Assembly: GCA_020723325.1 (NCBI GenBank)
Contig: DYJD01000008.1
Location: forward strand, 176,106 to 240,105
Reading direction: 5' to 3'
Source of the DNA: Desulfosudis oleivorans
GTDB taxonomy: Bacteria; Desulfobacterota; Desulfobacteria; Desulfobacterales; SURF-7
Length of the DNA: 64,000 nucleotides
Shown: piece after piece, positions 51,000-60,115 of the stretch
How the letters are laid out: each line of letters starts with the position of its first letter
Numbering within the stretch: position 1 is the stretch's first letter
The notes under the pieces: generated by a model
What the model was told of the DNA's origin: nothing
What the model saw: only the letters and a program-made list of their open reading frames with translations
The model's database searches: none
Translations under genes and position numbers: made by a program

Positions 51000-52442
51000 C
51001 TATGTGCCGGTTTTCACTTTTGGGATAAATAAAGGGGACAGAACATACAAGAACAACTGGGCAAAAGCAAAGTACCCCAGGTAGGGGGTGAAGGCAAACA
51101 GCACGATCAAGGGCATATTGATGCGGCCGAACCAGGGGTGCCGGTCCATGAAGCGGCCCACATGGATATACTGAACTGTATACAGATTCATGACAACAGC
51201 GGCCACGATCATAATGGCCGAGCAGAAATAATACCAAAAGCACACCTCGGGCGAGCCATGGGCCGCGGCCCGGGTGTACATGATGAGGGGCGAGGTGACG
51301 AACAGGGCCGCCGCAGGCGTGGGCATGCCTTTGAAATATCCGGGAATGGGATTTTTGTCTAAAGTGAAATAGATCAAGCGGGACACGCCGAGCACAGTGT
51401 AAATAACGGCCAGCAGTCCCACGGGAAAAATAAAACCATTGCACTGGGAATTGTCGGACAAGCAGATGTAGTAGATCCAGGCCGGCGCAATGCAGAAGCT
51501 GACCGTATCGGCAATGTCGTCCATGATGCCGCCGAAGGTGATCTGGGGTTTCCCGCCCGGCGGCGGTGCCGGCGCTGTCAGGCCCAGTTTCCTGGCCATG
51601 GCGCCGTCCAGTTTATCAAAGATGGTGGCGCCGATCATGATCAGAAAGGCTTCCTTCATTTTTTCCTGATGGGCGAAAAAAACCGCCAGCATGCCCATCA
51701 TGGCATTCATCACCGTCAGGGCATTGGGAAAAGAGGCCAGGATGCGCCTGCGGAGTTGCTGGTCATCCATGCAGATTTCATCCAGGCAATAGGTGCCGTA
51801 TTTTTTACAATACCCGGCAATGGAAGCGAAATTGATGATCAGAAAGAGGATTTCACACACCAGGAAGCCCCGGATGGGGATGTTGGCCAGCCAGGAAATC
51901 CAAGAATAAACGGCGATGGCCGGGCCTTCCGGAATGTAAAACGCCCGGGCATACAACAAGGCACTCAGGGGCGCGGCCACCAGGGTGCGCAGCCTGGTGA
52001 ACTCCTTGGCTTCCGGCTCAAATCCCTGGCGGATGGCAAAACTGCGCATGAACGAGGCAAAGTGATCCCGGATCAGTACCGTGATGCATAAAAACAGCAC
52101 GAACAGGGCGTGGAGCAATTCGGTTTTTTTGCTGCCGGACGGGAAATAAATCATGCGCCACATCATGCCCACGGACAGCAGCGGAAAGATGATGGAAAAA
52201 ACGATTTTATCCATGATCCGGTCCGCCAGATCCACAAAACGGCTGTCCGGATTGAAGCGGGCCGCAAACCATCTGTCAATGACATCAAAGGACATGGAGG
52301 TGAACAGAAACAATACACCCAGCATAAAACCTAGGGCATTGCGGGTCAGCATGACATGAATGGCGCAAATCATGCCTGCGAATACGAGCGGGGGCCGGGC
52401 ATATATCAGAATGTTCGCAAAGGTTTTTTTAGAGTTCAGCAT
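51000..52442 (-). CDS. Double CDP-alcohol phosphatidyltransferase
   Basis: 480 residues from ATG 52442 (MLNSKKTFANILIYARP); the open frame extends into a REP and should not be read as coding. About a dozen membrane spans. Two CDP-OH-P regions: residues 53-78 (DVIDRWFAAR...VDLADRIMD) keep the acidic residues 53, 56, 74, 78 but have lost the glycines; residues 276-312 (DKLDGAMAR...GGIMDDIAD) keep D-x2-D-G-x2-A-R and the distal Asp pair, resembling PssA-type phosphatidylserine synthase. So domain 2 is probably active, domain 1 altered. Substrate not certain. Pairs with the phosphatase gene downstream. Confidence 0.8.
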   Translation of the reverse strand: MLNSKKTFANILIYARPPLVFAGMICAIHVMLTRNALGFMLGVLFLFTSMSFDVIDRWFAARFNPDSRFVDLADRIMDKIVFSIIFPLLSVGMMWRMIYFPSGSKKTELLHALFVLFLCITVLIRDHFASFMRSFAIRQGFEPEAKEFTRLRTLVAAPLSALLYARAFYIPEGPAIAVYSWISWLANIPIRGFLVCEILFLIINFASIAGYCKKYGTYCLDEICMDDQQLRRRILASFPNALTVMNAMMGMLAVFFAHQEKMKEAFLIMIGATIFDKLDGAMARKLGLTAPAPPPGGKPQITFGGIMDDIADTVSFCIAPAWIYYICLSDNSQCNGFIFPVGLLAVIYTVLGVSRLIYFTLDKNPIPGYFKGMPTPAAALFVTSPLIMYTRAAAHGSPEVCFWYYFCSAIMIVAAVVMNLYTVQYIHVGRFMDRHPWFGRINMPLIVLFAFTPYLGYFAFAQLFLYVLSPLFIPKVKTGT

Positions 52443-52493
52443 GTTTGTTCCCAGAACCGGGTGTTTTATGGCCTTGATTGTCGTCTCGGCGGT

Positions 52494-52515
52494 ATCGCGG
52501 CTGGAAGCCGCTCCC
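52494..52515 (-). repeat. REP copy 7
   Basis: Full reverse REP in the upstream region of the CDP-alcohol phosphatidyltransferase gene. The following GAGGGCGGATGGCCGAAACA matches the extended context of other copies. Confidence 0.85.
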
Positions 52516-52649
52516 ACGAGGGCGGATGGCCGAAACAAGGATCATGGTCCGTTTCATCAATGAGTTATATCCAAGATCTGAATCGTCTACCTGAATTATG
52601 GAATACGGCACAACTTGAACATGTCATATACCGGATTGTTTTTATCCGG

Positions 52650-53774
52650 TCAATGATCCTCATCAGAGAAAAGGGCAAGATACCGGCCATAACCTTCCTT
52701 TTCCAGATCCTCCTTGGGGATGAAACGCAGGGCCGCTGAATTGATGCAATAACGCAGGCCCGTGGGCGGCGGTCCGTCGGAAAAGACATGGCCCAGATGG
52801 GAGTCGCCGTGGCGGCTGCGCACTTCGGTGCGCGGCATCAGCAGGTTGTAATCCTTTTTCTCAATGACATTGTCCGGTTCCAGGGGCTTGAAAAAACTGG
52901 GCCAGCCGGTCTTGGAATCATATTTTGAAAGAGAACTGAAAAGCGGTTCACCGGAGGCGATGTCAACATAAATGCCGGGGGCTTTATTATCCCAATATTC
53001 ATTGCGAAAGGGCGGCTCCGTGCCTTCCCGGCGCACCACCTGGTATTGCAACGGGGTCAAGCGTTTTTGCAATTCCTCATCCGAAGGTTTGGCGTAAGAT
53101 GGCCGTCCGCCAACAGCCGGTTCCTTGCCCCAAACCTGCTGAATAAATTCTTCCCGGCCTGTGCCCCGGCGGTAGCGCTGATAATGGTCGGGATTTTTGA
53201 TATAGTAATCCTGATGGTATTGTTCGGCCGGGTAAAAGGCCGTGAGGGGCCGGATTTCAGTCACAATCGGGGCCTTGAAGCGCCCTGAATCCGCGAGGAC
53301 CTTCTTGGCCTGCTCCGCCTGGCGTTTTTGCTCCTCGCTGGCATAAAAAACAGCGCTGCGATACTGGGGGCCGCGATCCACGAACTGTCCGCCCGCATCC
53401 GTGGGATCGATATGGCGGAAGAAAAAATTCAGCAAGTCACCGTAGGTCACTTTGGCAGGATCATATTGAACCTGCACGGATTCCAGGTGTCCGGTGCGGC
53501 CGCCCCCCACATCTTCATAAGTCGGGTTGGGTTCCGGGCCGCCGGAATAGCCGGAGATCACCGCGACAACACCGGGTACTTTTTCAAAATCCGCTTCCAC
53601 ACACCAGAAACATCCGCCGGCAAAGACGGCGGTTTGAATATTTTCATGGGATTCCATTTTGTCCTCCCGGATTGGTTCGGTTTTATCCGTTGCATTGGAA
53701 TTAAGCGCGCCCAGACCTGACCAGGCCAGGGCGGCAATGGCTGCCAATATGAATAAAATGAAGATTGTTTTCAT
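52650..53774 (-). CDS. msrAB: Bifunctional methionine sulfoxide reductase MsrAB
   Basis: 374 residues from ATG 53774 (GGAGGA ribosome site). The N-terminus has a membrane anchor or signal ([20 protein letters not shown]). MsrA follows: [18 protein letters not shown] (active Cys) and PEQYHQ-like [15 protein letters not shown]. MsrB is C-terminal: [36 protein letters not shown] (catalytic Cys). MsrB Zn-cysteines are not seen. Repairs oxidised methionine, probably in the periplasm. Confidence 0.95.
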   Translation of the reverse strand: MKTIFILFILAAIAALAWSGLGALNSNATDKTEPIREDKMESHENIQTAVFAGGCFWCVEADFEKVPGVVAVISGYSGGPEPNPTYEDVGGGRTGHLESVQVQYDPAKVTYGDLLNFFFRHIDPTDAGGQFVDRGPQYRSAVFYASEEQKRQAEQAKKVLADSGRFKAPIVTEIRPLTAFYPAEQYHQDYYIKNPDHYQRYRRGTGREEFIQQVWGKEPAVGGRPSYAKPSDEELQKRLTPLQYQVVRREGTEPPFRNEYWDNKAPGIYVDIASGEPLFSSLSKYDSKTGWPSFFKPLEPDNVIEKKDYNLLMPRTEVRSRHGDSHLGHVFSDGPPPTGLRYCINSAALRFIPKEDLEKEGYGRYLALFSDEDH

Positions 53775-53828
53775 GGGAGTCCTCCACACATCTTTTCCCC
53801 GCTACATTGATGGAAATATATGTAGTTT

Positions 53829-53911
53829 TTTCGGGGTCGGTATCGGGGTCGGTATCGGTATCGAAAAAAAACGACCCCGATACCGATAGCGACCCCGACC
53901 CCGACAACCAA
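53829..53911. repeat. GG-NN-TC palindromic element, copy E
   Basis: Left hexamers GGGGTC, GGTATC, GGGGTC, GGTATC, GGTATC (53833-53862), AAAAAAAAC loop, right hexamers GACCCC, GATACC, GATAGC, GACCCC, GACCCC (53873-53902). Left outer bases ATGTAGTTTTTT match the family; the right end is divergent. It lies between msrAB and gspA. Confidence 0.8.
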
Positions 53912-54020
53912 ATATGGTTGGCTTGCTCACAACATAAGACCGGATTGCAAAAGGGAAAGGATAATGTTAGGAAAATGCGGGATGCGAAGATCAAACCTCA
54001 ATTGAGGCAAGTGCTGAACC

Positions 54021-55763
54021 ATGTACAACCGCTATTTCGGATTAAAGGAAAGACCATTCAAGCTGGTGCCCAATCCGGCCTATCTGTATTTGAGTCGGAG
54101 TCATGCCGAGGCCCTGGGGCATTTGAATTATGCGGTCCAGGACGGCGACGGCTTTGCGGCAATCACTGGTGAAGCCGGTACGGGCAAGACCACCATCTGC
54201 CGGATGTTTCTGGAAAACCTGGATGAGCAGGTGGAGGCCGCCTATGTTTTCAATCCCAAGCTGGATTCCCTGCAATTGCTCAAGAGCATCAACACGGAAT
54301 TCGGTTTGCCGGCGGATGCGGACAATGTCAAGGATCTCATTGATACCTTGAACAACTATCTGTTGCAAAAAAAAGCGGAAAAAAAACACGTAATCCTGCT
54401 CATCGATGAAGCCCAGAATCTCAGCAAGGATGTCTTGGAACAATTGCGGCTGCTCTCCAATCTGGAAATGAACGCTGCCAAGCTGATCCAGATCATCCTG
54501 GTGGGCCAGCCGGAGCTGGCCGACCTGCTCGACTCCTATGAACTCAGACAACTGGCCCAGCGCATTACCCTGCGCTGCAATTTGCTGCCCCTGAGTTTAA
54601 AGGAAACCCGGGAATATATCCGCCATCGTCTCGGCATTGCCTCCCATGGCACCCTGATCCGTTTCACCCGGCCGGCCTACCGGGCCATCCATGGTTTTTC
54701 CCGGGGCATTCCCAGGTTGATCAATGTCGTATGTGACCGGGCCTTGCTTTTTGCCTATTCGGAGAACAAGCGCACCATCAATCTCGGGGTGGCGCGGGCA
54801 GCGGTGGCGGAATTGCGCGGCCACGGCCGACCGGCGGCATCGGCCGGTTGGAAGTCCCCCTTTGTGCTCAGCGGCCTCGGCATCCTTGTGCTGGTAATGA
54901 TTTTGTTTTTCCAAGGTTTTTCCGGCAGCAGCTTGCGTTTTCCCTGGTTGAACCAAGACCGGCCGGCAGCGGTTGCACCGATTTCCATTTCAACTGGAAA
55001 TGAGTCTGATCTGGATACTGTGCCGGCCATCAAGGTGGCGGCCGTTCCGCCGGCCCGGGTGGTGCAGCGTGTGGAAATGGAAAGCCTGCCTGGAGAAAAC
55101 CGGTCCACGGAATTGAAAACGTTCTTGCCCACACTTGATCGCCGTGCTTCCCGGAATACAGCCCTTGCCGCCGCCGTAAGATGTTGGCACGGCTTTGTGG
55201 AGATGAACCAGCGCTTGAATGCAATGGAAAACGACTTGGAGTTTTTCCGGTTGGCTGCCGGTCGCAGTGGTTTGAAAATGGTTCGTATCGAGGCAAATCT
55301 GCCGATACTCGGCCGCATCAATCTGCCGGCGATTTTGGAATTGTATCCGGATGGCGCCCAACATCCCTGTTATCTATTGTTGACAGGGGTAAATCAACAG
55401 CACTTGACCTTTCAGGCCGGGGAAGGCCCCATTGTAACGGATGCAGAGGAATTGGGACCATGGTGGAAGGGCACGGCGGTTATCTTATATAAAGATTTCT
55501 ATAATTATGCTGGAACAATTCCCGGAACCGCACCCAAAGAAGCAGTGCTCACCCTGAAAATGCATTTGAATGAAATCGGGTTCAAACACATTGAAATGAA
55601 TCCCGTATACGACGCCGCCACCCGGCAGGTGATCACCATGCTTCAGGTCCAAAACGGTTTGCGGGCGGACGGGGTCGTGGGGCCCCTTACAACCATTATT
55701 TTATATAATGCCGTCACTAGTCTGGATATCCCTCATTTGCAGGAAGTGGGCGAACGAGGCTGA
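54021..55763 (+). CDS. gspA: ExeA/GspA-like AAA+ ATPase with peptidoglycan-binding C-terminus
   Basis: 580 residues. N-terminal opening MYNRYFGLKERPFKL is typical of ExeA. Walker A GEAGTGKTT, Walker B HVILLIDEAQNL (near 125), sensor regions to about 270. A membrane span (FVLSGLGILVLVMILFF, about 292-308) follows. The periplasmic part has a C39-peptidase-like region (LEFFRLAAGRSGLKM... HPCYLLLTGVNQQHLTF) and a C-terminal PG-binding_1 domain (LKMHLNEIGFK...ITMLQVQNGLRADGVVGPLTTIIL). ExeA with ExeB inserts the type II secretin into the outer membrane across the cell wall. Followed by GspB at 34 bp. Confidence 0.9.
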   Translation: MYNRYFGLKERPFKLVPNPAYLYLSRSHAEALGHLNYAVQDGDGFAAITGEAGTGKTTICRMFLENLDEQVEAAYVFNPKLDSLQLLKSINTEFGLPADADNVKDLIDTLNNYLLQKKAEKKHVILLIDEAQNLSKDVLEQLRLLSNLEMNAAKLIQIILVGQPELADLLDSYELRQLAQRITLRCNLLPLSLKETREYIRHRLGIASHGTLIRFTRPAYRAIHGFSRGIPRLINVVCDRALLFAYSENKRTINLGVARAAVAELRGHGRPAASAGWKSPFVLSGLGILVLVMILFFQGFSGSSLRFPWLNQDRPAAVAPISISTGNESDLDTVPAIKVAAVPPARVVQRVEMESLPGENRSTELKTFLPTLDRRASRNTALAAAVRCWHGFVEMNQRLNAMENDLEFFRLAAGRSGLKMVRIEANLPILGRINLPAILELYPDGAQHPCYLLLTGVNQQHLTFQAGEGPIVTDAEELGPWWKGTAVILYKDFYNYAGTIPGTAPKEAVLTLKMHLNEIGFKHIEMNPVYDAATRQVITMLQVQNGLRADGVVGPLTTIILYNAVTSLDIPHLQEVGERG

Positions 55764-55797
55764 GTTGTGGACGGCCAAATGAAAAGGAGCCGCAACA

Positions 55798-56532
55798 TTG
55801 AGCTCAATACTAAAGGCCCTGAAAAAGCTGGAAGAGGAAACCGAAATAAAGGAGGAGTCCGCTGGTTGGATCGACCCGGTTCAAACCAAACGGGACGCCG
55901 CCTCCTATGATCGCAAAGGGTTGAAGATCAAGCTCGCGGTTTTTATCAGCATTATTGCCGTGTGTTTCATTCTTGGTTTTCGGGAAATGCGGCGTTTATC
56001 AACCCAGCTTTCCGCAGCACCCCCACCTGCCCAGGAGTTGAATAAAAAGACGCCCCGGCATCCGGAACCAAAAGAGGAAGCGGCCCCTTTGGCAATCACT
56101 ACAGCTTCCATGGCGGCGGATGCCTTGGAGCCATCCAAGCCGGCAGTGGAATCGGTCAGTCCCGCGCCTGAGCCGATAAAACCAATACCTGAACCGGAGA
56201 AAGTTGCGAATACACTACCCATGATACCCAAGGAAAGCAACAGCCTGCCTGTTGCGGCCACGGAAACCGGGAAAAAGCCCGGCAACCAGGCCATGGTTGA
56301 GGAGCGCACCCAACCCGTCAAGACCGAGCCGGTCCAAATGGAAGATGCGCGTCTCACTCTTCAGGCCATTGTCTGGTCTGAAAAACCTTCGGATCGGTTT
56401 GCCATTGTGAATGAGCGCATTGTTCGGGAAGGGGATGCGGTTGACGGGATCAGCATTCTGCTTATTGAAAAAAGCGCAATCCGGTTCAAGGAAGGAACCA
56501 AGGAATGGAGCCAAACCTTTCGCGGCCAATGA
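55798..56532 (+). CDS. gspB: GspB-like general secretion protein
   Basis: 244 residues from a TTG start (AAAGGAG ribosome site). It begins SSILKALKKLEEE, the ExeB/GspB N-terminal signature, has one membrane span (about 40-57), a proline- and glutamate-rich periplasmic linker (75-180), and ends with the T2SSB domain LQAIVWSEKPSDRFAIVNERIVREGDAVDGISILLIEKSAIRFKEG. It probably couples GspA to the secretin. Its stop codon overlaps the HD-GYP start (ATGA). Confidence 0.88.
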   Translation: MSSILKALKKLEEETEIKEESAGWIDPVQTKRDAASYDRKGLKIKLAVFISIIAVCFILGFREMRRLSTQLSAAPPPAQELNKKTPRHPEPKEEAAPLAITTASMAADALEPSKPAVESVSPAPEPIKPIPEPEKVANTLPMIPKESNSLPVAATETGKKPGNQAMVEERTQPVKTEPVQMEDARLTLQAIVWSEKPSDRFAIVNERIVREGDAVDGISILLIEKSAIRFKEGTKEWSQTFRGQ

Positions 56533-57521
56533 AGACATTAAACAATGAGAAAACTCTCGATTCCAGCCAGGTATTGGACGCCCTGGCGGACGCGGTGATC
56601 CTGATCAACCTTGATTTTACCGTTCGTTGGGTGAACAAGGCCTTCACGATCCTTACAGGTGCTTCAAGGGAACAGGTCATTGGAAAAAAATGCCATGATG
56701 TTTTTCCCGGAACCATCTGCGGAACTTCGGAATGTCCGATGAACTCTGTAGGAATAGAGGTGGAGCAGGTTCGCTACGAAGGCGACAAGCACTACGCCTG
56801 CAATCGCAGTTCCCCCGGCATCATTACAGCCAGTGCCTTTCGCGGCACGGACGGCACCCTGCTGGGAATCATGGAGATTGTCAGTGACATGACCCCCCTT
56901 TACGCGAGTCGTGAGCGCTTCCGCAAGGCCATGGGCGGCATCATCCAGGCCATGTCCCTGACCATCGAGAAAAGGGACCCTTACACTGACTGCCACCAGC
57001 GGCGGGTGACCAAACTCTGCCGGGGAATTGCAGGTGAATTCTCCTTTTCATGGGAGCGAACCCAGGGCCTGCGCATGGCCGCCGCCATCCATGACTTGGG
57101 CAAAATTCTGGTGCCGGCCGCCATACTGAACAAGTCCGGCCAGTTGTCCGAACCGGAGATGCTCATAATCCGGGCCCATCCCCAGACCGCCTACGATATT
57201 TTGAAAGGCATTGATTTCCCGTGGCCCCTGGCGGAAACCATTTACCAGCACCATGAACGCCTGGACGGCTCCGGATATCCGCGCGGTCTAAAAGGGGAGG
57301 GGATACTGCTGGAAGCCCGCATTCTCGCCGTGGCGGATGTGTTCGACGCCATCTCCTGCTTTCGTTCCTACCGGGCGGCGGTGGGTCAGGAGGAAGCCTT
57401 CCAGGAACTGAAAATGAACCGGGGTATCCGCTATGACGCGGCCGTGGTGGATGCCTGCGAGCGGGTGATCCTCCAGGGAAAGGTGGACCTGGATTCTCCT
57501 GAACCCAAGGAAAAGCAATAG
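56529..57521 (+). CDS. PAS-HD-GYP cyclic-di-GMP phosphodiesterase-like protein
   Basis: About 330 residues from ATG 56529, which overlaps the gspB stop; an upstream ATG at 56505 is within gspB. One PAS domain (about 10-125: DALADAVILINLDFTVRWVNKAFT) is followed by the HD-GYP domain: AIHDLGKILVPAAILNKSG, ...YQHHERLDGSGYPRGLKGEGILLEARILAVADVFDAIS. The HD and HHE-x-x-DGSGYP motifs are intact, so c-di-GMP hydrolysis is expected. Coupling to gspB suggests control of secretion or pili by c-di-GMP. Confidence 0.92.
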   Translation: MKTLNNEKTLDSSQVLDALADAVILINLDFTVRWVNKAFTILTGASREQVIGKKCHDVFPGTICGTSECPMNSVGIEVEQVRYEGDKHYACNRSSPGIITASAFRGTDGTLLGIMEIVSDMTPLYASRERFRKAMGGIIQAMSLTIEKRDPYTDCHQRRVTKLCRGIAGEFSFSWERTQGLRMAAAIHDLGKILVPAAILNKSGQLSEPEMLIIRAHPQTAYDILKGIDFPWPLAETIYQHHERLDGSGYPRGLKGEGILLEARILAVADVFDAISCFRSYRAAVGQEEAFQELKMNRGIRYDAAVVDACERVILQGKVDLDSPEPKEKQ

Positions 57522-57531
57522 TCAGGTTAAT

Positions 57532-58314
57532 TTATACGGCTATTTCCCCCGTGAGATACGTTACAGCACACCCACCGATGTGAACCCGTTCGCCCTTGTC
57601 CTCACATAACAACTCACCGCCCCGTGGGGAGATCTGTCTGGCGTGGAGCTGCTTTTTAGCCAATCGTTTGGACCAGTACGGTATCAGGGTGGTGTGGGCC
57701 GAGCCGGTCACCGGATCTTCGGAAATGCCGGATTGGGGTGCAAAGAACCTGGACACAAAATCCACTTCCTGGCCGGGGGCCGTGACAATTACTCCGCGGG
57801 AAGGTACTTTGGAGATGGAAGTCATATCCGGGCGCAGGGCGGCAATGGTCGCTTCGGTTTCAAACACTGCAAGATAGTCATCCCGTCCCCGATAAATTTC
57901 CATGGGCCGGATTCCCAAGCCGTTGACCAATGCTGCGGGCGGATCAACAGCGCTGATGGCATCGGCCGGAAAATCCAGGTACAGTATTTCGCCGTCCTTT
58001 CGGACATAGAGCGCGCCGCTTTTTGAGGAAAAAGTGATGGTGCTGCCGGAATATTGTTGGTGATGGAAGAGGACATGGGCCGCTGCCAGGGTGGCGTGGC
58101 CGCATAAATCCACTTCCACCGTGGGGGTGAACCATCGAATGGAATATTCGTTGCCTTTGTTTACAACAAAGGCGGTCTCCGCCAGGTTGTTCTCCGCTGC
58201 CACGGCCTGCATGGTTCCGTCAGAAAGTTCCGATGGGCAAAGGACCACGGCGGCGGGATTGCCGGTAAACAACCGATGGGCGAAAGCATCCACTTGGTAG
58301 ATTGGAAGTTGCAC
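57532..58314 (-). CDS. PhzF-family isomerase
   Basis: 260 residues from a GTG start. Conserved PhzF features: QVDAFAHRLFTGNPAAVVL, NNLAETAFVV with the catalytic Glu, IRWFTPTVEVDLCGHATLAAAHVLF, and the second-half PVTGSAHTTLIPYW. These proteins are diaminopimelate-epimerase-fold isomerases or epimerases; most have no assigned substrate. It is convergent with the HD-GYP gene (10 bp). No link to phenazine biosynthesis is implied. Confidence 0.92.
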   Translation of the reverse strand: MQLPIYQVDAFAHRLFTGNPAAVVLCPSELSDGTMQAVAAENNLAETAFVVNKGNEYSIRWFTPTVEVDLCGHATLAAAHVLFHHQQYSGSTITFSSKSGALYVRKDGEILYLDFPADAISAVDPPAALVNGLGIRPMEIYRGRDDYLAVFETEATIAALRPDMTSISKVPSRGVIVTAPGQEVDFVSRFFAPQSGISEDPVTGSAHTTLIPYWSKRLAKKQLHARQISPRGGELLCEDKGERVHIGGCAVTYLTGEIAV

Positions 58315-58327
58315 GTTTCACCTAATA

Positions 58328-58768
58328 TTAAAATAGTTGATCCGAATTTCCATTTTTATCGCTATCAGACAAAAGCCTGGTGGTTTTGTTAAGTTCTTTA
58401 TCGAAAGAAACCAGCACGGAGCCAGGCTGGGCTGATTTCACACAGAGAATGCAATCCACAATATCGATGTTTTTTTCGGAAAAGAGCGTCAAGGCTCTGA
58501 TCAATTCCTCCTGATCGCTGTTTGCAATCCCCTTATAGTGCAGGATGTCTATCAGGCTTGCGGCCGCTATATCCCTGGGCACTTTGTATATTTTGATGAA
58601 GACGTAAATGCATTCAGCAATCACGCTTTCCAGAAGGACTGCTTTTTTCTTGCCTTCTTTTACGGCATCAAAGAATTCCTTTGCCTTGACATGAAGATTT
58701 TCATCATCCCTTGTGAGATATCGGACGAGAATATTGGTGTCAGGAAAACTTATTTCCGGTCTTTTCAT
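58328..58768 (-). CDS. PIN-domain toxin (VapC-like), second pair
   Basis: 146 residues. PIN motifs: FPDTNILVRYLTRDD (Asp), LLESVIAECIYVF (Glu), NIDIVDCILCVKS (Asp), VSFDKELNK (Asp). It overlaps the antitoxin gene by 29 bp and follows it in the same direction. Differs in sequence from the PIN protein at 6918. Confidence 0.88.
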   Translation of the reverse strand: MKRPEISFPDTNILVRYLTRDDENLHVKAKEFFDAVKEGKKKAVLLESVIAECIYVFIKIYKVPRDIAAASLIDILHYKGIANSDQEELIRALTLFSEKNIDIVDCILCVKSAQPGSVLVSFDKELNKTTRLLSDSDKNGNSDQLF

Positions 58769-58994
58769 ACACCCCTTCTTCCCAGGCTTTGTCTTTCATT
58801 TGCTTAATCGATTTGGTCGTTTTTGCATTTTGGGCATATTCACCGAGAGAGCCGGCCGCATCTTTAACCGGCCGAATCATGATATCATTGTTAACCACCT
58901 CGAAAAAAACAGCCTCGGCCTTAAGTTTGTTTCGGATTTTTTTCGGGATGGTGACTTGTCCCTTTTGAGTGATCCTTACGGATTCCGTAATCAT
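58740..58994 (-). CDS. AbrB/SpoVT-like antitoxin
   Basis: 84 residues from ATG 58994; the frame is open further upstream but GGAGG sits right for this start. The N-terminus SVRITQKGQVTIPKKIRNKL is the swapped-hairpin AbrB DNA-binding fold; the C-terminus is helical and charged (KSIKQMKDKAWEEGVY). It neutralises the PIN toxin and likely represses the operon at the inverted repeat upstream. Confidence 0.87.
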   Translation of the reverse strand: MITESVRITQKGQVTIPKKIRNKLKAEAVFFEVVNNDIMIRPVKDAAGSLGEYAQNAKTTKSIKQMKDKAWEEGVYEKTGNKFS

Positions 58995-59015
58995 AACTGG
59001 CCTCCATTTATTATT

Positions 59016-59043
59016 AGTATTACGATATCTCAAAAGTAATACT
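59016..59043. promoter_or_regulatory. Operator-like repeat AGTATTAC-N12-GTAATACT
   Basis: Perfect 8-bp arms (59016-59023 and 59036-59043) 22 bases upstream of the AbrB-type antitoxin start. Fits an autoregulatory toxin-antitoxin operator. Confidence 0.6.
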
Positions 59044-59068
59044 TTTTTGAATGGAATGTCAATCTGAA

Positions 59069-60115
59069 TCAAAGAAAAAGTTCTTTGTCAGTAGCTTTAA
59101 TATATGCGTTATTTTTTGTGATTTTGCCGTCCTGGATGAGTTTTATCAAATGCTGATCCATGGATTGCATGCCTTCTCCTTCGCTGGTCTGGATCAGGGA
59201 GTCGATCAGGGAGATTTCCCCTTCCCGGATGATACTGGCCAATGTGATTGAGTTGATCAGGATTTCATTGGCTACACAGCACCCCTTGCCGTCCTGGGTC
59301 TTGAGCAGTTGTTGGGCGATGACGGCCTTCAGAGATTCGGCGAGCATGCTGCGAACCTGGCCCTGCTGGTTTTGGGGATAGGCACTGATGATCTTGTCAA
59401 TGGCATCGGCGGCGGTGTTGGCGTTTAAAGTTCCTAAAACCATGATATCCAGTTCAGTACAGGTAAAGGCCAGGGAGATGGTCTCCTGGTCCTGCATCTC
59501 CCCCACCATGATGATATCCGGATTTTCCTGGCTGGCCGCCAGCAGGGCCTCCTCGAAATTTTTGGCATGGGTGCCGATCTCCCGTTGGCTGAACAGGCAT
59601 AGCTTGTTGGGATGAATGAATTCCAGCGGATCTTCGATGGTGATGATACGGGCCGGCCGGGTTTCGTTGATATGGTTGATCATGGCCGCAAGGGTCGTGG
59701 ATTTACCGCTGCCGGCCGGACCGGTTACCAGTATGAGACCATGCTGGTGTTCTGCGATGGTTTTTAGGATCGGCGGCAATTCCAGATCATCGATGGTCGG
59801 GATTTTGTCGGGGATGAGGCGAAAATACCCGCAGATACCGCCCGGCTTAAACAGGATGTCACAGCGGAAACGGCCAATTCCCTCCAGCACATAGGTCATC
59901 CTGAAATCTTGATTGTTTTCCACAAATTCCTGTTGCTCTGGAGAAAATATCTCAGACAGTATTTCCATGTTGGACTGGGCCGTCAAGGCCGGTTGGTCTT
60001 CCATGAGCACCAGCTTGCCGGATAGTCGCAGAAAGGGGGGGAATCTTGCCACCATGTGAAGCTCGCTGGCACCGCAGGCCTTCATTTCCGTAAGATATGC
60101 ATCAATTGTCGCCAT
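59069..60115 (-). CDS. PilT/PilU-family ATPase, divergent
   Basis: 348 residues; GGAG ribosome site. N-terminal PAS-like domain (GASELHM..., PPFLRLSGKL) and ATPase domain: Walker A GPAGSGKS (132-139), Asp box IITIEDPLEFIHPNK, Walker B DIIMVGEMQDQET (200-211). The His box of PilT (ETGHLVFGTLHT) reads ELDIMVLGTLNA, so both histidines (to Ile224 and Asn231) are lost. This box couples ATP turnover to motion in PilT. It may be a PilU-like or regulatory ATPase. No pilin or pilus genes lie beside it; a divergent promoter gap follows. Confidence 0.82.
   Translation of the reverse strand: MATIDAYLTEMKACGASELHMVARFPPFLRLSGKLVLMEDQPALTAQSNMEILSEIFSPEQQEFVENNQDFRMTYVLEGIGRFRCDILFKPGGICGYFRLIPDKIPTIDDLELPPILKTIAEHQHGLILVTGPAGSGKSTTLAAMINHINETRPARIITIEDPLEFIHPNKLCLFSQREIGTHAKNFEEALLAASQENPDIIMVGEMQDQETISLAFTCTELDIMVLGTLNANTAADAIDKIISAYPQNQQGQVRSMLAESLKAVIAQQLLKTQDGKGCCVANEILINSITLASIIREGEISLIDSLIQTSEGEGMQSMDQHLIKLIQDGKITKNNAYIKATDKELFL

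Noticed and set aside
52443..52538. N-terminal extension of the CDP-alcohol phosphatidyltransferase frame
   Set aside because: The added 32 residues are REP sequence read as protein (PSALVGAASSRDTAET); family homology begins at ATG 52442.
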